64,000 bases of DNA from Rickettsiella endosymbiont of Rhagonycha lignosa (lineage in GTDB: Bacteria; Pseudomonadota; Gammaproteobacteria; Diplorickettsiales; Diplorickettsiaceae). Below are positions 26,255 through 35,719 of the stretch, piece after piece. A model generated the notes under the pieces. It did no database searches, had not been told where the DNA came from, and was given only the letters and a program-made list of their open reading frames with translations. Each line of letters starts with the position of its first letter. The stretch's first letter is position 1. The DNA is taken from positions 1,602,001 through 1,666,000 of the forward strand of contig NZ_OZ035011.1 of NCBI RefSeq assembly GCF_964031165.1, given 5' to 3'. The translations under genes and the position numbers were made by a program.

Positions 26255-26396
26255 TTATCTCTCTATCTCTATTTTTATACCTTGTATATTTATCCATGCG
26301 CAGCATTTCTTTAAATATGTAACTTTTGAGTAGAAATTCCCAAGATAGGTAAAATATTTATCTCGGGTGAGCATTTAAGCTTTTTTTGCTTTAGAT

Positions 26397-26711
26397 CTAT
26401 CCAGAGGAACGATTTATAGGCAATATTTTTTCTAAATCTGATACTCGAATAATGGCAAGCATTTGTGTAGGTAAAGCTACAAAACGAATTTTTTGATCAC
26501 GTTGTTTTAGCATTCGTGTCCAAGCAATCAATAATGCCACTCCACTACTATCACTTTGAGTGACATCTTCTAAATTAAAAAGAACTAACGAAGTTTTATC
26601 ATTTTTTAAGATATTTTGGCTGTGCAGCCACATACCCGGTACGGTATAGGTATTTAAAGCCCCTGATAAAACATAATGATCTTTTTTAAAGTGTAAGGAT
26701 GGCTTGTTCAT
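26397..26711 (-). CDS. mlaB: STAS-domain protein MlaB
   Basis: Cytosolic regulator subunit of the MlaFEDB ABC complex that moves phospholipids to keep outer-membrane asymmetry. The 104-residue STAS fold shows LVLFNLEDVTQSDSSGVALL, with the conserved Asp-Ser-Ser-Gly where the loop contacts MlaF. Identity rests on this motif plus position after mlaC. Confidence 0.88.
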   Translation of the reverse strand: MNKPSLHFKKDHYVLSGALNTYTVPGMWLHSQNILKNDKTSLVLFNLEDVTQSDSSGVALLIAWTRMLKQRDQKIRFVALPTQMLAIIRVSDLEKILPINRSSG

Positions 26712-26716
26712 CTAAG

Positions 26717-27316
26717 TTAATCACTTTGATTATTATGTTGTGCAAGTTTACTAATAAGGCCATCGATACCACTCTGGCGTAACTCTTCAACAAATTGAGA
26801 GCGAAAACTTTCTATGATACTCACGCCATCCACACTAAAATCATAAAGCTTCCACTGACCTTGCACTCGTAGCATTCGATAATTAAGATTAATCTGAGGA
26901 CCTGATTCTCGGATGATGCGACTTTTAACTTCTACATAAGATTGATTATTAAAATCTTCGCGTAATGGCAAAAAAATTATGCGTTCATTCGTGTATTGGG
27001 CCAAAGCACTTGAATAAGTACGAACAAGTAACATAACAAATTGATCCTCAAAAGCTTGTTGTTGAGCGCGCGTGGCATTTGACCAAGCACGGCCCAAGGC
27101 TTTACTCGACATACTCTCTATATCAACATGCGGCAATAAAATTTGATCAACGATACCATAAACAATCTGTGGCTTTGTTTTAAGCGTCGCTTGATTTCGT
27201 TGTAGCTCTGAAATTAACTGATTCGAGGTATTTTGTAGCACTTCTATAGGCGATGAAATCGCCCAAGCCATTGTACACATGAATAACCCAAGCAATGCGA
27301 CGATAACTTTTTTCAC
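26717..27316 (-). CDS. mlaC: Periplasmic phospholipid-binding protein MlaC
   Basis: Soluble shuttle between the MlaA outer-membrane complex and MlaFEDB. A signal peptide (about 1-20, ending WAIS) precedes the family pattern: PHVDIESMSSKALGRAWSNA, QQAFEDQFVMLLVRTYSSAL and WKLYDFSVDGVSIIESFRSQ. The 199-residue length is usual. The start overlaps the end of mlaD by 4 bases. No mlaA gene is in the window. Confidence 0.93.
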   Translation of the reverse strand: MKKVIVALLGLFMCTMAWAISSPIEVLQNTSNQLISELQRNQATLKTKPQIVYGIVDQILLPHVDIESMSSKALGRAWSNATRAQQQAFEDQFVMLLVRTYSSALAQYTNERIIFLPLREDFNNQSYVEVKSRIIRESGPQINLNYRMLRVQGQWKLYDFSVDGVSIIESFRSQFVEELRQSGIDGLISKLAQHNNQSD

Positions 27317-27783
27317 TTTTTTCCCCCTGAATTCTTTAAGCTAAATATTAATTGGCCAATAAGATCTTCTAAAATTAATGCGGGATGCGTATCTTGTACA
27401 ATAGCATTATTATTTAAAAAAGTTTGAGCAAACCCTGGTGTTAAACTAATATAATTTGCCCCTAATAAGCCTTGAGTTAAAATACTTGCAGAAGTATCTA
27501 CTGGCAATTGTTTATACTTTGAATCAATTTTCATCGTCACAACAGCTTTAAATTGAACGTTATCAAGTTTTATTGCGCTTACTTCCCCAATATGAACCCC
27601 TGCTAAAGACACAGGCGAGCGTACTTTTAATCCACCTACATTATCAAAAGCTGCTGTAATGTTATATCCATTCTCGCCTATTGAGCTACTTAATCCACTT
27701 ACCTTAAAAGCCAAAACTAATAAAGCAAGAATCCCAAATAACATAAAAAAACCAACCCAAATTTCTATTATTCTCTCGCGCAC
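27313..27783 (-). CDS. mlaD: MCE-domain lipid transporter subunit MlaD
   Basis: Membrane-anchored hexameric ring that channels phospholipids across the periplasm. One N-terminal helix (about residues 8-28) is followed by an MCE domain: ITAAFDNVGGLKVRSPVSLA, GVHIGEVSAIKLD and SILTQGLLGANYISL. At 156 residues it is shorter than the 183 of E. coli, the C-terminal helix being reduced. It abuts mlaE with no gap and overlaps mlaC by 4 bases. Confidence 0.93.
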   Translation of the reverse strand: MRERIIEIWVGFFMLFGILALLVLAFKVSGLSSSIGENGYNITAAFDNVGGLKVRSPVSLAGVHIGEVSAIKLDNVQFKAVVTMKIDSKYKQLPVDTSASILTQGLLGANYISLTPGFAQTFLNNNAIVQDTHPALILEDLIGQLIFSLKNSGGKK

Positions 27784-28572
27784 TTACCAACCCCCCATCA
27801 TCACTGCGGTTAATACAAAATCCAAGCCTAATACAGCCAGGGAAGAATACACAACGGTACGCGTTGTTGCTCGACCAATTCCTTGAGGAGTTGGAACGGT
27901 ATCATATCCTTGAAACACAGCTATCCATGTAACAACACCACCAAATACTATGCTTTTTATAATTCCATTCACAATATCATCATGAAAATTAACAGCAGAT
28001 TGCATAGCACTCCAAAATGTTCCGCTATCAACGCCCAACCAAACGACACCTACTAAATACCCGCCCCACACAGCAACTGCACTAAAAATAATCATTAATA
28101 AGGGCATACTGATAAAACCACCCCAAAAACGCGGTGAAATCACACGCCATAATGGATCCACACCCATCATTTCCATACTTGCAAGTTGTTCCGTAGATTT
28201 CATCAAACCAATTTCTGCTGTCAATGCTGAACCCGCACGACCTGCAAACAATAATGCTGTAACCACTGGTCCTAATTCTCGTACCACGCTTAAAGCAACC
28301 AATTGCCCTAATTGTTGACTTGCACCAAATTTATTTAAAGTATTATAGCCTTGCAATCCCACTACCATGCCAATAAATAACCCTGATAAGACAATAATGA
28401 TTAAAGATAGTACGCCAATAAAAAATAGTTGTTCGATTAACAAAGGAAAACTTTTTTTAAACCGTGGTTTTCGTATTAATAAATGCGCTAAAAAAATCCC
28501 GGAACGACCAATGCTCATTAATAGCTGTAGACCAAACTGACCCAATAATCGAAATTTTTCTAATATCAACAT
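27784..28572 (-). CDS. mlaE: ABC permease MlaE
   Basis: Integral membrane permease of the Mla phospholipid ABC system. The 262-residue protein has five to six helices and the MlaE/YrbE motifs: [60 protein letters not shown] and the closing [18 protein letters not shown]. It lies 3 bp after mlaF and directly before mlaD. Confidence 0.95.
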   Translation of the reverse strand: MLILEKFRLLGQFGLQLLMSIGRSGIFLAHLLIRKPRFKKSFPLLIEQLFFIGVLSLIIIVLSGLFIGMVVGLQGYNTLNKFGASQQLGQLVALSVVRELGPVVTALLFAGRAGSALTAEIGLMKSTEQLASMEMMGVDPLWRVISPRFWGGFISMPLLMIIFSAVAVWGGYLVGVVWLGVDSGTFWSAMQSAVNFHDDIVNGIIKSIVFGGVVTWIAVFQGYDTVPTPQGIGRATTRTVVYSSLAVLGLDFVLTAVMMGGW

Positions 28573-28575
28573 ATA

Positions 28576-29367
28576 TTAATGCAGTAACTCTTGGCTATAC
28601 TCAATAGCGGGATAATGAAAAGGGACCACGCCATCGGGTAAGCCTTGTAAAAATTGTTGAACCTCTGGATCCTTATCTATATGTACTTTCTCTGGCGTAC
28701 CGTGACCAATAATTTTTCCGCTAGCAATCACATAAATATAGTCTGCAATACTTAGTGCTTCTTTTACATCATGAGAAACTAAGATCGTTGTAATACCTAA
28801 GGCTTTGTTTAGATCTGAAATAAGTTTTACAATCACGCCAAGTGCAATGGGATCCAAACCTGTAAAAGGTTCGTCATACATAATAAGCTCTGGATCTAGA
28901 ACAATCGCTCGCGCTAAAGCGACACGCCGTGCCATACCACCTGAAAGTTGATTAGGCATAAGATTTTTAGCCCCACGTAAACCTACAGATTGTAATTTCA
29001 TCAATACAATATCACGAATCATAAAATCAGGTAGTTCGGTATGTTCTCTTAAAGGAAAAGCAACATTTTCAAAAACACTCAGATTGGTAAATAACGCGCC
29101 GCTTTGAAATAAAATACCCATTTTACGACGTAATTCATAAAGTTGCGCTCGAGGCAATTTATTTATTAACTTACCATTGACATGGATATTGCCGCGTTTG
29201 GGTTTTAATTGGCCACCTATTAAACGCAGTAACGTAGTCTTACCACATCCACTTGGACCCATAATGGCCGTTATTTTACCCCGCGGGATATTTAATTCGA
29301 TATCGGAAAAAACAGTACGTCCGTTACGACTAAAATATAAGCCTTGGATATTGACGAAATCACTCAA
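28576..29367 (-). CDS. mlaF: ABC ATPase MlaF
   Basis: Nucleotide-binding subunit of the Mla system. Walker A GPSGCGKTT (about 38-46), Q-loop LFQSGALFTNLSVFENVAFP, signature LSGGMARRVALARAI, Walker B ELIMYDEPFTGLDP and H-loop SHDVKEA are all intact. Length (263) is normal. It starts one base after the dsbA stop, so dsbA and mla genes are probably co-transcribed. Confidence 0.96.
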   Translation of the reverse strand: MSDFVNIQGLYFSRNGRTVFSDIELNIPRGKITAIMGPSGCGKTTLLRLIGGQLKPKRGNIHVNGKLINKLPRAQLYELRRKMGILFQSGALFTNLSVFENVAFPLREHTELPDFMIRDIVLMKLQSVGLRGAKNLMPNQLSGGMARRVALARAIVLDPELIMYDEPFTGLDPIALGVIVKLISDLNKALGITTILVSHDVKEALSIADYIYVIASGKIIGHGTPEKVHIDKDPEVQQFLQGLPDGVVPFHYPAIEYSQELLH

Positions 29368-29368
29368 G

Positions 29369-30046
29369 TTATTCGTCCCCTTTTCTCACTTTTTCTATTA
29401 AATAATCAGTAACCTGCAAAAAGCGTGCGGGATCTCCGCCTATCATGCTGGGATCAACTTTATATCGATTATCAATAACTAACGTAGGTGCAGCAAGAAT
29501 TTTATCTTCTTGCATTAAAGTATCACTTCTCAATAATTGTGCATCAATACCTGGGGAAAAACTAGCTATACTTTCAAACTCATGTTGTTTAACCCCATGT
29601 TTTATAAAGAATTCTTCTTGAAGCTTAGGATTTGATAAATCTTGTCCTTCAACATGAATAGCTTTAAATATAACAGGCGTCAATTCTTTTTCGACTCCCA
29701 ACATTTTGGCAATATAAAAAGCTCGAGCTAAACTGCGCCAACTTGGTTGAAACACTATCGGTATGCGCTCAAATTTTACATAATTTGGCTGGGTTGCAAG
29801 CCATTTGTCTAAAGTTGGTTCAAAATGATAGCAGGCAGGACAAGCATAACTAAAAAACTCAATCACTTGTACTTGGGTTTTGGGTGCTGATTTCGGAATA
29901 ATCTCCGACGTAGAAATAACTTCATAATCTTTTCCGGCTTTAAAGCTCGTCGGATGAGTTTTAGGATTATTATCTATTTTTCCACATGATGATAAAATAA
30001 TAGATAAGGTTAAAAACAATAGGCTACGTAATCCCAATCTAAGCAT
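29369..30046 (-). CDS. dsbA: DsbA-family thiol:disulfide oxidoreductase, lipoprotein
   Basis: Periplasmic oxidase that introduces disulfides. The N-terminus ends in a lipobox (ILSSC, Cys21), so the protein is probably lipid-anchored, as reported for Legionella DsbA. The active site is CPAC (SYACPACYHF), not the CPHC of E. coli DsbA, which should change redox potential. The cis-proline is in LAAPTLVI. Length 225. It heads the dsbA-mlaFEDCB run and has a leader of about 170 bases with a strong hairpin. The putative C-terminus is charged (IEKVRKGDE). Confidence 0.9.
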   Translation of the reverse strand: MLRLGLRSLLFLTLSIILSSCGKIDNNPKTHPTSFKAGKDYEVISTSEIIPKSAPKTQVQVIEFFSYACPACYHFEPTLDKWLATQPNYVKFERIPIVFQPSWRSLARAFYIAKMLGVEKELTPVIFKAIHVEGQDLSNPKLQEEFFIKHGVKQHEFESIASFSPGIDAQLLRSDTLMQEDKILAAPTLVIDNRYKVDPSMIGGDPARFLQVTDYLIEKVRKGDE

Positions 30047-30625
30047 ACAGCCCCTCTTTATAATAAAAAACTAAAAGCCACTAAATCTTTTCAAAACTAA
30101 CATATGTCTTTATCCCGTAAAGGCTCCTTAAGATATAGCATGCAAATCCCTTTTTCTTAAGGGCCATTGGAGACAGCCACTAAACCAACCCCATAATTTT
30201 GTAGTAGGTCTCATAAAATTGGCCAAGCATAACACAGCTTAGCAAAAAACGTTAAGCGGGGAAAAGAATACTTAGAAATAAAGCTCATTTTGAAGGCTAA
30301 AAATATAAATCAATTTACCAAGTAGGTAAATAAATCATTTTTCTAGACTTTTTTAAACTTTTTTGCACATTGAATTAGCAGCTTGGCACATAGTATAGTT
30401 TTAAAGAGATAGTATTTTGTCATTTTTTAGATATACCGTACGCACAAGCTTACCCATCTTAAAAACCTATACTCAGCAATCGTGATCATCTTGCATTGCA
30501 ATGGGCATTAAAGTTGAATCTAAAACGTTAATAATCAAAGACAAATATTTTCTTCATAGAATACGATAAGGATTTAAACAACATGAATAGTTCTTATTAA
30601 ACTATTTTTTTTATGGAGATTCACT
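30047..30625. other. 579-bp intergenic region with structured dsbA leader
   Basis: The region separates divergent dsbA (minus) and the 71-residue gene (plus). No convincing open frame. On the minus strand an extended -10 (TGTTATGCT, 30234-30226) could start a leader of about 170 bases. The leader holds the hairpin listed separately and two copies of TTTAGTGGCT. A small TTTACC/GGTAAA inverted repeat lies at about 30313-30329. Near 30586-30612 AATAGTT/AACTATT with a T run sits just before the plus-strand gene. Confidence 0.45.
30122..30165 (-). ncRNA. Strong hairpin in the dsbA 5' leader (possible regulatory RNA element)
   Basis: GGCTCCTTAAG (30122-30132) pairs with CTTAAGGGCC (30156-30165) over about 10 bp with one bulge; the loop has 23 bases. 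Neighbouring GAGAC/GTCTC and GGCCA/TGGCC arms partly compete for the same GGCC, so alternative folds are possible. No T run follows, so it is not a simple terminator. Confidence 0.35.
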
Positions 30626-30841
30626 ATGTGGAATATATCAGAACCAATACGCTACCAAATAATTGCCCAATATCGAGATAATACCATTTTGGTCAATATT
30701 CTTGGTCAGGGCCTATATTTTATGCGCACAGCCCATCAAATTTTTACTACACCAACTCTTATCAGTGGCTTCTCACAAGTAGACGCTGCTTTAATAGGTT
30801 ACATAGTAGGTTCGGAATCTCATAAATCTAAATTTGGGTGA
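30626..30841 (+). CDS. Small unknown protein (71 aa)
   Basis: ATG 30626 is preceded by GGAG at seven bases, a good ribosome site. The product (start MWNISEPIRYQIIAQYRDNT) is soluble and mixed alpha/beta, with LVNILGQGLYFMRTAHQIF and an end rich in small residues (AALIGYIVGSE). I recognise no family. It precedes rpiA by 113 bp on the same strand and may share its transcript. A short ATG-started pentapeptide frame (MNSSY) and an AT hairpin lie just upstream. Confidence 0.55.
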   Translation: MWNISEPIRYQIIAQYRDNTILVNILGQGLYFMRTAHQIFTTPTLISGFSQVDAALIGYIVGSESHKSKFG

Positions 30842-30954
30842 AATGTGGTTTTACTTCTAAAATGATAGCTTTTTATAAAAATCAGTTATAGAAATTGCAT
30901 GCAGTTTACGCTTATGTCAAAGTAACTTACCAAAATTGGACTGGGGAGATTTTA

Positions 30955-31623
30955 GTGAGAACAGAAAATCAGGAGCTTTTAAAAAGCAAAGTAGCCGAAG
31001 CTGCATTAGAATATATTAAAGCGGGCTCTATTCTAGGATTAGGAAGCGGTAGTACTGTCAATTTTCTTATTATGGCGTTAGCTCACATTAAACATAAAAT
31101 TGAAGGAGTGGTCGCAGCTTCTGCCGAAACTGAAAAACGTTTAAAACAATTTAATATCCCTGTATTAGATCTAAATTGCACCGGTGAATTGGCCTTTTAT
31201 ATAGATGGAGCTGATGAAGTCAATCCACAACTGCAACTTATAAAAGGGGGGGGTGGAGCACTTACACGTGAAAAAATTATCGCCGCTGCCAGCAGAAATT
31301 TTATTTGCATCATTGATGAAAGTAAGTATGTCGGTATGCTAGGCCAAAAAAGTCTGCCATTAGAGGTTATTCCTATGGCACGCAGCTATGTTGCTAGAGA
31401 ATTAGTAAAATTAGGTGGCTTTCCTATTTATAGAGAAAATTTTATTACCGACAATGGCAACATAATATTAGATACTCAACATTGGGATTTTACAGATCCC
31501 ATTAAACTTGAGCGTTTATTAAATAATATTCCAGGTGTAGTGTGTAATGGTTTATTCGCCCAGCGTCCTGCAAATATTTTACTTATGGCTAGTAAAGAGG
31601 GCATTAAAATTTTTGAAAAATAA
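30955..31623 (+). CDS. rpiA: Ribose-5-phosphate isomerase A
   Basis: Interconverts ribose-5-phosphate and ribulose-5-phosphate in the pentose phosphate pathway. Landmarks: [43 protein letters not shown] and [12 protein letters not shown]. The frame is open upstream to 30895, but GTG 30955 has GGGGAG at proper spacing and gives the standard 222-residue enzyme, so I use it. It converges on ahcY with only 4 bases between stops. Confidence 0.95.
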   Translation: MRTENQELLKSKVAEAALEYIKAGSILGLGSGSTVNFLIMALAHIKHKIEGVVAASAETEKRLKQFNIPVLDLNCTGELAFYIDGADEVNPQLQLIKGGGGALTREKIIAAASRNFICIIDESKYVGMLGQKSLPLEVIPMARSYVARELVKLGGFPIYRENFITDNGNIILDTQHWDFTDPIKLERLLNNIPGVVCNGLFAQRPANILLMASKEGIKIFEK

Positions 31624-31627
31624 ATTT

Positions 31628-32944
31628 TTAATAACGATAATAATCGGATTTATAGGGTCCTTGAGGCTTTACGCCAATGTAATGGGCTTGCTCAGAAGTC
31701 AGTTCTGTTAATTTAGCTCCAACTTTCTCTAAATGTAAACGAGCCACTTGTTCGTCCAACGTTTTAGGGAGCATATAAACCTTGCCTTTTTCATAACGAT
31801 TATTATATTGCCATAACTCAATCTGCGCTAAAACTTGATTGGTAAATGAATTAGACATAACAAAACTAGGATGTCCTGTAGCGCAGCCTAGATTAACTAA
31901 ACGACCTTCAGCTAATAGTAATAAACGCTTTTTATTCGGAAAATTTATCTGATCAACTTGTGGCTTAATATTTAACCAATTGAATTGACGTAACCCGGCT
32001 ACATCTATCTCAGAATCAAAGTGCCCTATATTACAAACGATGGCCAAATCTTTCATCTGTTGCATATGGGATAAAGTGATAACATCTTTGTTGCCGGTAG
32101 CCGTTACAAATATATCTCCGAGTCCTGCTACATCATCCATGGTTACGACGCGATAACCTTCCATGGCAGCTTGTAATGCACAAATCGGATCAATTTCCGT
32201 GATCCATACAGTCGCGCCATAGGAACGCAGACTCTGAGCACATCCCTTTCCTACATCACCATAACCACAAACTACAGCAATTTTACCGGCGATCATAACG
32301 TCAGTCGCGCGTTTTAAAGCATCGATTAACGACTCTCTACAACCATAGAGGTTATCAAATTTGGATTTTGTTACTGAATCATTAACATTTATCGCTGGAA
32401 CCAATAATGTTTTTTCTTTTTGCATTTGGTAAAGTCTATGTACACCTGTTGTAGTTTCTTCAGATACTCCTTTAATATCATGTAAAAGTTTAGGATGTTT
32501 TTCATGGAGTAATAAAGTGAGATCGCCCCCATCATCCAATAATAAATTTGGCATCCAACCATCGGGCCCATTTAAAGTTTGCTCAATACACCACCAAAAT
32601 TCTTCTTCAGTTTCTCCTTTCCAAGCAAAAACTGGAATATTTCGAGCAGCTATTGCTGCTGCTGCATGATCCTGCGTAGAAAAAATATTGCAAGAAGACC
32701 AGCGCACTTCTGCGCCCAAATCAAGCAGTGTTTCAATTAAAACGGCTGTTTGTATGGTCATATGTAAACAACCTGCAATACGAGCGCCTTTTAAAGGTTT
32801 TTCGTGCCCGTACTTTTTGCGTAAAGCCATTAAACCTGGCATTTCTGTCTCAGCGATAGTGATTTCTCGCCGTCCCCATTCTGCTAAATTTAAATCAGCA
32901 ACTTTATAGTCAGTAATGCTAGCTTTTAATTTTTCCGCGATCAT
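31628..32944 (-). CDS. ahcY: S-adenosylhomocysteine hydrolase
   Basis: NAD-dependent enzyme that splits S-adenosylhomocysteine to adenosine and homocysteine, recycling the product of methyltransferases. Landmarks: [58 protein letters not shown] and the NAD site [14 protein letters not shown]. The C-terminal KSDYYRY is canonical and carries the NAD-contacting lysine and tyrosine. Length 438. It lies downstream of metK on the same strand with repeat copy D between them, grouping two steps of the SAM cycle. Confidence 0.97.
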   Translation of the reverse strand: MIAEKLKASITDYKVADLNLAEWGRREITIAETEMPGLMALRKKYGHEKPLKGARIAGCLHMTIQTAVLIETLLDLGAEVRWSSCNIFSTQDHAAAAIAARNIPVFAWKGETEEEFWWCIEQTLNGPDGWMPNLLLDDGGDLTLLLHEKHPKLLHDIKGVSEETTTGVHRLYQMQKEKTLLVPAINVNDSVTKSKFDNLYGCRESLIDALKRATDVMIAGKIAVVCGYGDVGKGCAQSLRSYGATVWITEIDPICALQAAMEGYRVVTMDDVAGLGDIFVTATGNKDVITLSHMQQMKDLAIVCNIGHFDSEIDVAGLRQFNWLNIKPQVDQINFPNKKRLLLLAEGRLVNLGCATGHPSFVMSNSFTNQVLAQIELWQYNNRYEKGKVYMLPKTLDEQVARLHLEKVGAKLTELTSEQAHYIGVKPQGPYKSDYYRY

Positions 32945-32987
32945 AAATACTTTCTCAATAACTTAAATAAATATTAAATACCGTTCT

Positions 32988-33108
32988 TATATTCCAGAGT
33001 AGGTATTTTGGCTGGAATACCGCCTAGTGAAGCAAACTAGATGTATTAAAATACATAGAAGATTGCGAGCAGCAACACAGACAAAAATTCCAATTACTTG
33101 GAAACAAT
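32988..33108. repeat. Dispersed ~125-bp intergenic repeat, copy D (degenerate)
   Basis: Recognisable by the ordered elements attttggc, ataccgcc, gaagcaa, atgtattaaaatacat (a perfect central inverted repeat here), gattgcgag and agcaacacagacaaaaattcc. Termini are diverged. It sits between ahcY and metK and ends about 3 bp from the metK stop. Confidence 0.7.
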
Positions 33109-33111
33109 AAT

Positions 33112-34299
33112 TTATAATTCTGTTACTTGTTTGATTTCATGGGTTAATAAGTCTGCGCGTAATAATTCCGTCTTATCAATTTTCTCCCACGGGAAATCTT
33201 CATTTTCACGGCCAAAATGACCATAGGTTGCGGTGGGCTTATAAATAGGTCTTAATAAATTAAGCATTTCAATTAAACCTCTTGGTCTTAAATCAAAATG
33301 CTGTTGAATTAACTCAATGATTCGTTTATCAGGTAATTTAGCCGTACCAAATGTATTAATATTTATAGATGTGGGTTCCGCAATACCGATAGCATAAGAA
33401 ATCTGTATTTCACAACGATCAGCCAACCCTGCAGCAACAATATTTTTGGCAACATAACGTGCAGCATAAGCTGCCGAACGATCAACTTTGCTAGGATCCT
33501 TCCCGGAAAAACAGCCCCCGCCATGGCGCGCCATACCGCCATACGTATCCACAATTATTTTACGTCCTGTCAATCCTGTATCACCTAAAGGTCCGCCAAT
33601 TACAAAACGACCGGTAGGATTTATATAATATTTTGTAGTTTTTGTTAACCACGCTGTTGGAAAAATAGGCTTTATAATTTCTTCCATTACGGCTTCTTTC
33701 AGATCGTCATAAGCAATATCAGGGGCATGTTGAGTAGAAAGCACGATAGCTTCCACGCCGATAGGTTTACCCTTTTGATAACGTAAACTTACCTGGCTTT
33801 TAGCATCAGGCCGCAACCAATTTAGACTGTTATTTTTACGTAGCTTTGCCTGACGTTCCATCAAACGATGTGCATAAGTAATAGCTGCAGGCATAAGTAC
33901 ATCGGTTTCATTACTTGCATAACCAAACATTAAACCCTGATCGCCTGCACCCTGCTCCAATTTATTGAGCTTATCCACTCCCTGAGCAATATCAGGTGAT
34001 TGTTTCCCAATAGCTGTCATAACAGCGCAGGATTCCCAGTCGAAACCCATTGAAGAGCTATTGTAGCCAATCTCCTTTACGGTTTCTCTGACAATTTGTT
34101 CCACATCAACCCAAGCTGTTGTTGTTACCTCGCCAGCTACTAGCACCATACCTGTCTTAACTAGCGCTTCGCAGGCAACTCGAGCATTTTTGTCTTGAAG
34201 TAAAATTGCGTCTAAAACTGCGTCAGAAATTTGATCGGCAATCTTATCAGGGTGTCCTTCTGACACTGATTCTGAAGTAAAAGTTGTGTAACTATCCAT
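33112..34299 (-). CDS. metK: S-adenosylmethionine synthetase
   Basis: Makes SAM from methionine and ATP. Family motifs: [20 protein letters not shown] at the N-terminus, the [12 protein letters not shown] loop, [20 protein letters not shown] and [16 protein letters not shown]. The 395-residue length is normal. The 136-bp upstream gap shows no SAM riboswitch that I can recognise. SAM feeds BioC, BioB, LipA and the AhcY cycle encoded in this window. Confidence 0.97.
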   Translation of the reverse strand: MDSYTTFTSESVSEGHPDKIADQISDAVLDAILLQDKNARVACEALVKTGMVLVAGEVTTTAWVDVEQIVRETVKEIGYNSSSMGFDWESCAVMTAIGKQSPDIAQGVDKLNKLEQGAGDQGLMFGYASNETDVLMPAAITYAHRLMERQAKLRKNNSLNWLRPDAKSQVSLRYQKGKPIGVEAIVLSTQHAPDIAYDDLKEAVMEEIIKPIFPTAWLTKTTKYYINPTGRFVIGGPLGDTGLTGRKIIVDTYGGMARHGGGCFSGKDPSKVDRSAAYAARYVAKNIVAAGLADRCEIQISYAIGIAEPTSININTFGTAKLPDKRIIELIQQHFDLRPRGLIEMLNLLRPIYKPTATYGHFGRENEDFPWEKIDKTELLRADLLTHEIKQVTEL

Positions 34300-34435
34300 T
34301 TTTTATTCTCAAACTTAAAAAAGAGAAGTGTGATTAAAAACCGAGCTTTAAAGCTAAAAAGAAGTATATACTAGCGAATCTTTTTTAAAATAGCCAATTA
34401 AGATATTGACTGAATCAATTTAGAACAACTTCTAA

Positions 34436-35719
34436 TTAAGCACGTGGTTCTCGCATTAAAAATGTAGTGATAAAAGCAATACAAAATCCGATGGGTATAA
34501 TGAGTAAAGCGCGATGATAATCACTGGGGGAATAAATTCTAAGTTGATTTGATACCGTTCCTTGAAAATTTGCATCCATCAACCAACCAAATAAAGGTTG
34601 AAAAATCGCGTAGCCTCCAATTGCCATAAAAGATACGACACTAACTGAAGTGGCAGTTAGACTTTTCGGATTACTGGCAGCAACTAAAGGATAACTCAAT
34701 ACCTGACTACTGGTAAAAAAACCTAAAGCAAAAAATAGCAAAGCGATAGTTAAAATAGAAAATCCTGGTACACAGATAATTGTAATAACTATTAACTGAG
34801 AAATTATGACTCCTAACATCATAAGCGGGATACGCTTTTGAATTTTATCAGATGCCCATCCTACAACAGGACCACCAATGATCGTCCCTATAAAAAGCAA
34901 GCTTGGCGCAAATGAAGCTTCTGTTGCAGAAAAATGATCCGCTTGCTGCAAAAATAAACTCCCCCAAATAGCACCTAAAAGCGCAATTGGTAGATTGAGC
35001 AAGGAGACATACAACCCACATAAACTATTTTGTGGATTTAAATAGGCGAGTCGCCAACTTTTAAAAAGTCCCAATTTAGAAAGCTCATGATGCGATTTTT
35101 TTTGTTCTTGATGTAAATTAGCTGGGTAATCTTGAACAAAACTTAAAATTACTAAGAAAATAATAACACCTAAACTTGCATCAAAAAATAAAGCATGGCG
35201 CCAACCTACTAATTCCACCAATAAAGTCAAAGGCGTTTGCGCTACCATCCCCCCCATCATGGCCATCGTAACGATTAAACCACTAACTAGAGCCATATTT
35301 TTTGCGGGAAACCAACGCGATGCGAGTCGAATACTGCTTAGAAAACAAAAAGCGCTACCGATACCGCTCATGAACCGAAATATAGATGCCCATACAAATG
35401 AACTTGTCATTGCAAAAGCAACAATACCAATAATGCAAAGAAACAAAGAAGAAAGAATAATTTTACGTGTCGAAAATCGGTCTAACAAAGCCCCCGCAAT
35501 CGGTAAAAATAATAAATTGGCATAAAAGTAATAAGCCGATAACTTACCCAGTCCAGTTGCATTAAGAGAAAAGGCATGCATCAAATCAGCACTGATAGCA
35601 TTGAACATATTCATTTGAATAAATTCATAGAAAAAAAACAGTGCCGCTGAAAAACAAACTATCCATGGCAGTTTTTTATCCATTATTGAAACATTCTCAT
35701 GAACAGCTGAAGTCAGCAT
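34436..35719 (-). CDS. MFS transporter (tandem copy 2)
   Basis: Twelve-helix major facilitator of 427 residues. Helix 1 reads VCFSAALFFFYEFIQMNMFN, matching the neighbouring copy; the inter-helix loop LLDRFSTRKIIL is the MFS motif A region. It overlaps the upstream paralogue by 7 bases and is surely co-translated. The FFFYEFIQM opening is one I associate with Legionella/Coxiella carriers of the phagosomal transporter (Pht) group, which import amino acids or nucleosides from host vacuoles. That link is inference; substrate is unknown. Confidence 0.85.
   Translation of the reverse strand: MLTSAVHENVSIMDKKLPWIVCFSAALFFFYEFIQMNMFNAISADLMHAFSLNATGLGKLSAYYFYANLLFLPIAGALLDRFSTRKIILSSLFLCIIGIVAFAMTSSFVWASIFRFMSGIGSAFCFLSSIRLASRWFPAKNMALVSGLIVTMAMMGGMVAQTPLTLLVELVGWRHALFFDASLGVIIFLVILSFVQDYPANLHQEQKKSHHELSKLGLFKSWRLAYLNPQNSLCGLYVSLLNLPIALLGAIWGSLFLQQADHFSATEASFAPSLLFIGTIIGGPVVGWASDKIQKRIPLMMLGVIISQLIVITIICVPGFSILTIALLFFALGFFTSSQVLSYPLVAASNPKSLTATSVSVVSFMAIGGYAIFQPLFGWLMDANFQGTVSNQLRIYSPSDYHRALLIIPIGFCIAFITTFLMREPRA

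Noticed and set aside
30047-30300. 6S RNA (ssrS) upstream of rpiA/dsbA
   Set aside because: The region folds well, but I could not find the long closing stem and central bubble of 6S RNA, and the hairpin arms fit a dsbA leader better.
30465-30530. Sixth copy of the dispersed repeat starting TATACTCAGCAAT
   Set aside because: Only the first dozen bases resemble the left terminus; none of the internal blocks or the right terminus follow.
34300-34435. SAM riboswitch upstream of metK
   Set aside because: No SAM-I, SAM-II or SAM-IV-like conserved core is recognisable in the 136-bp AT-rich gap.
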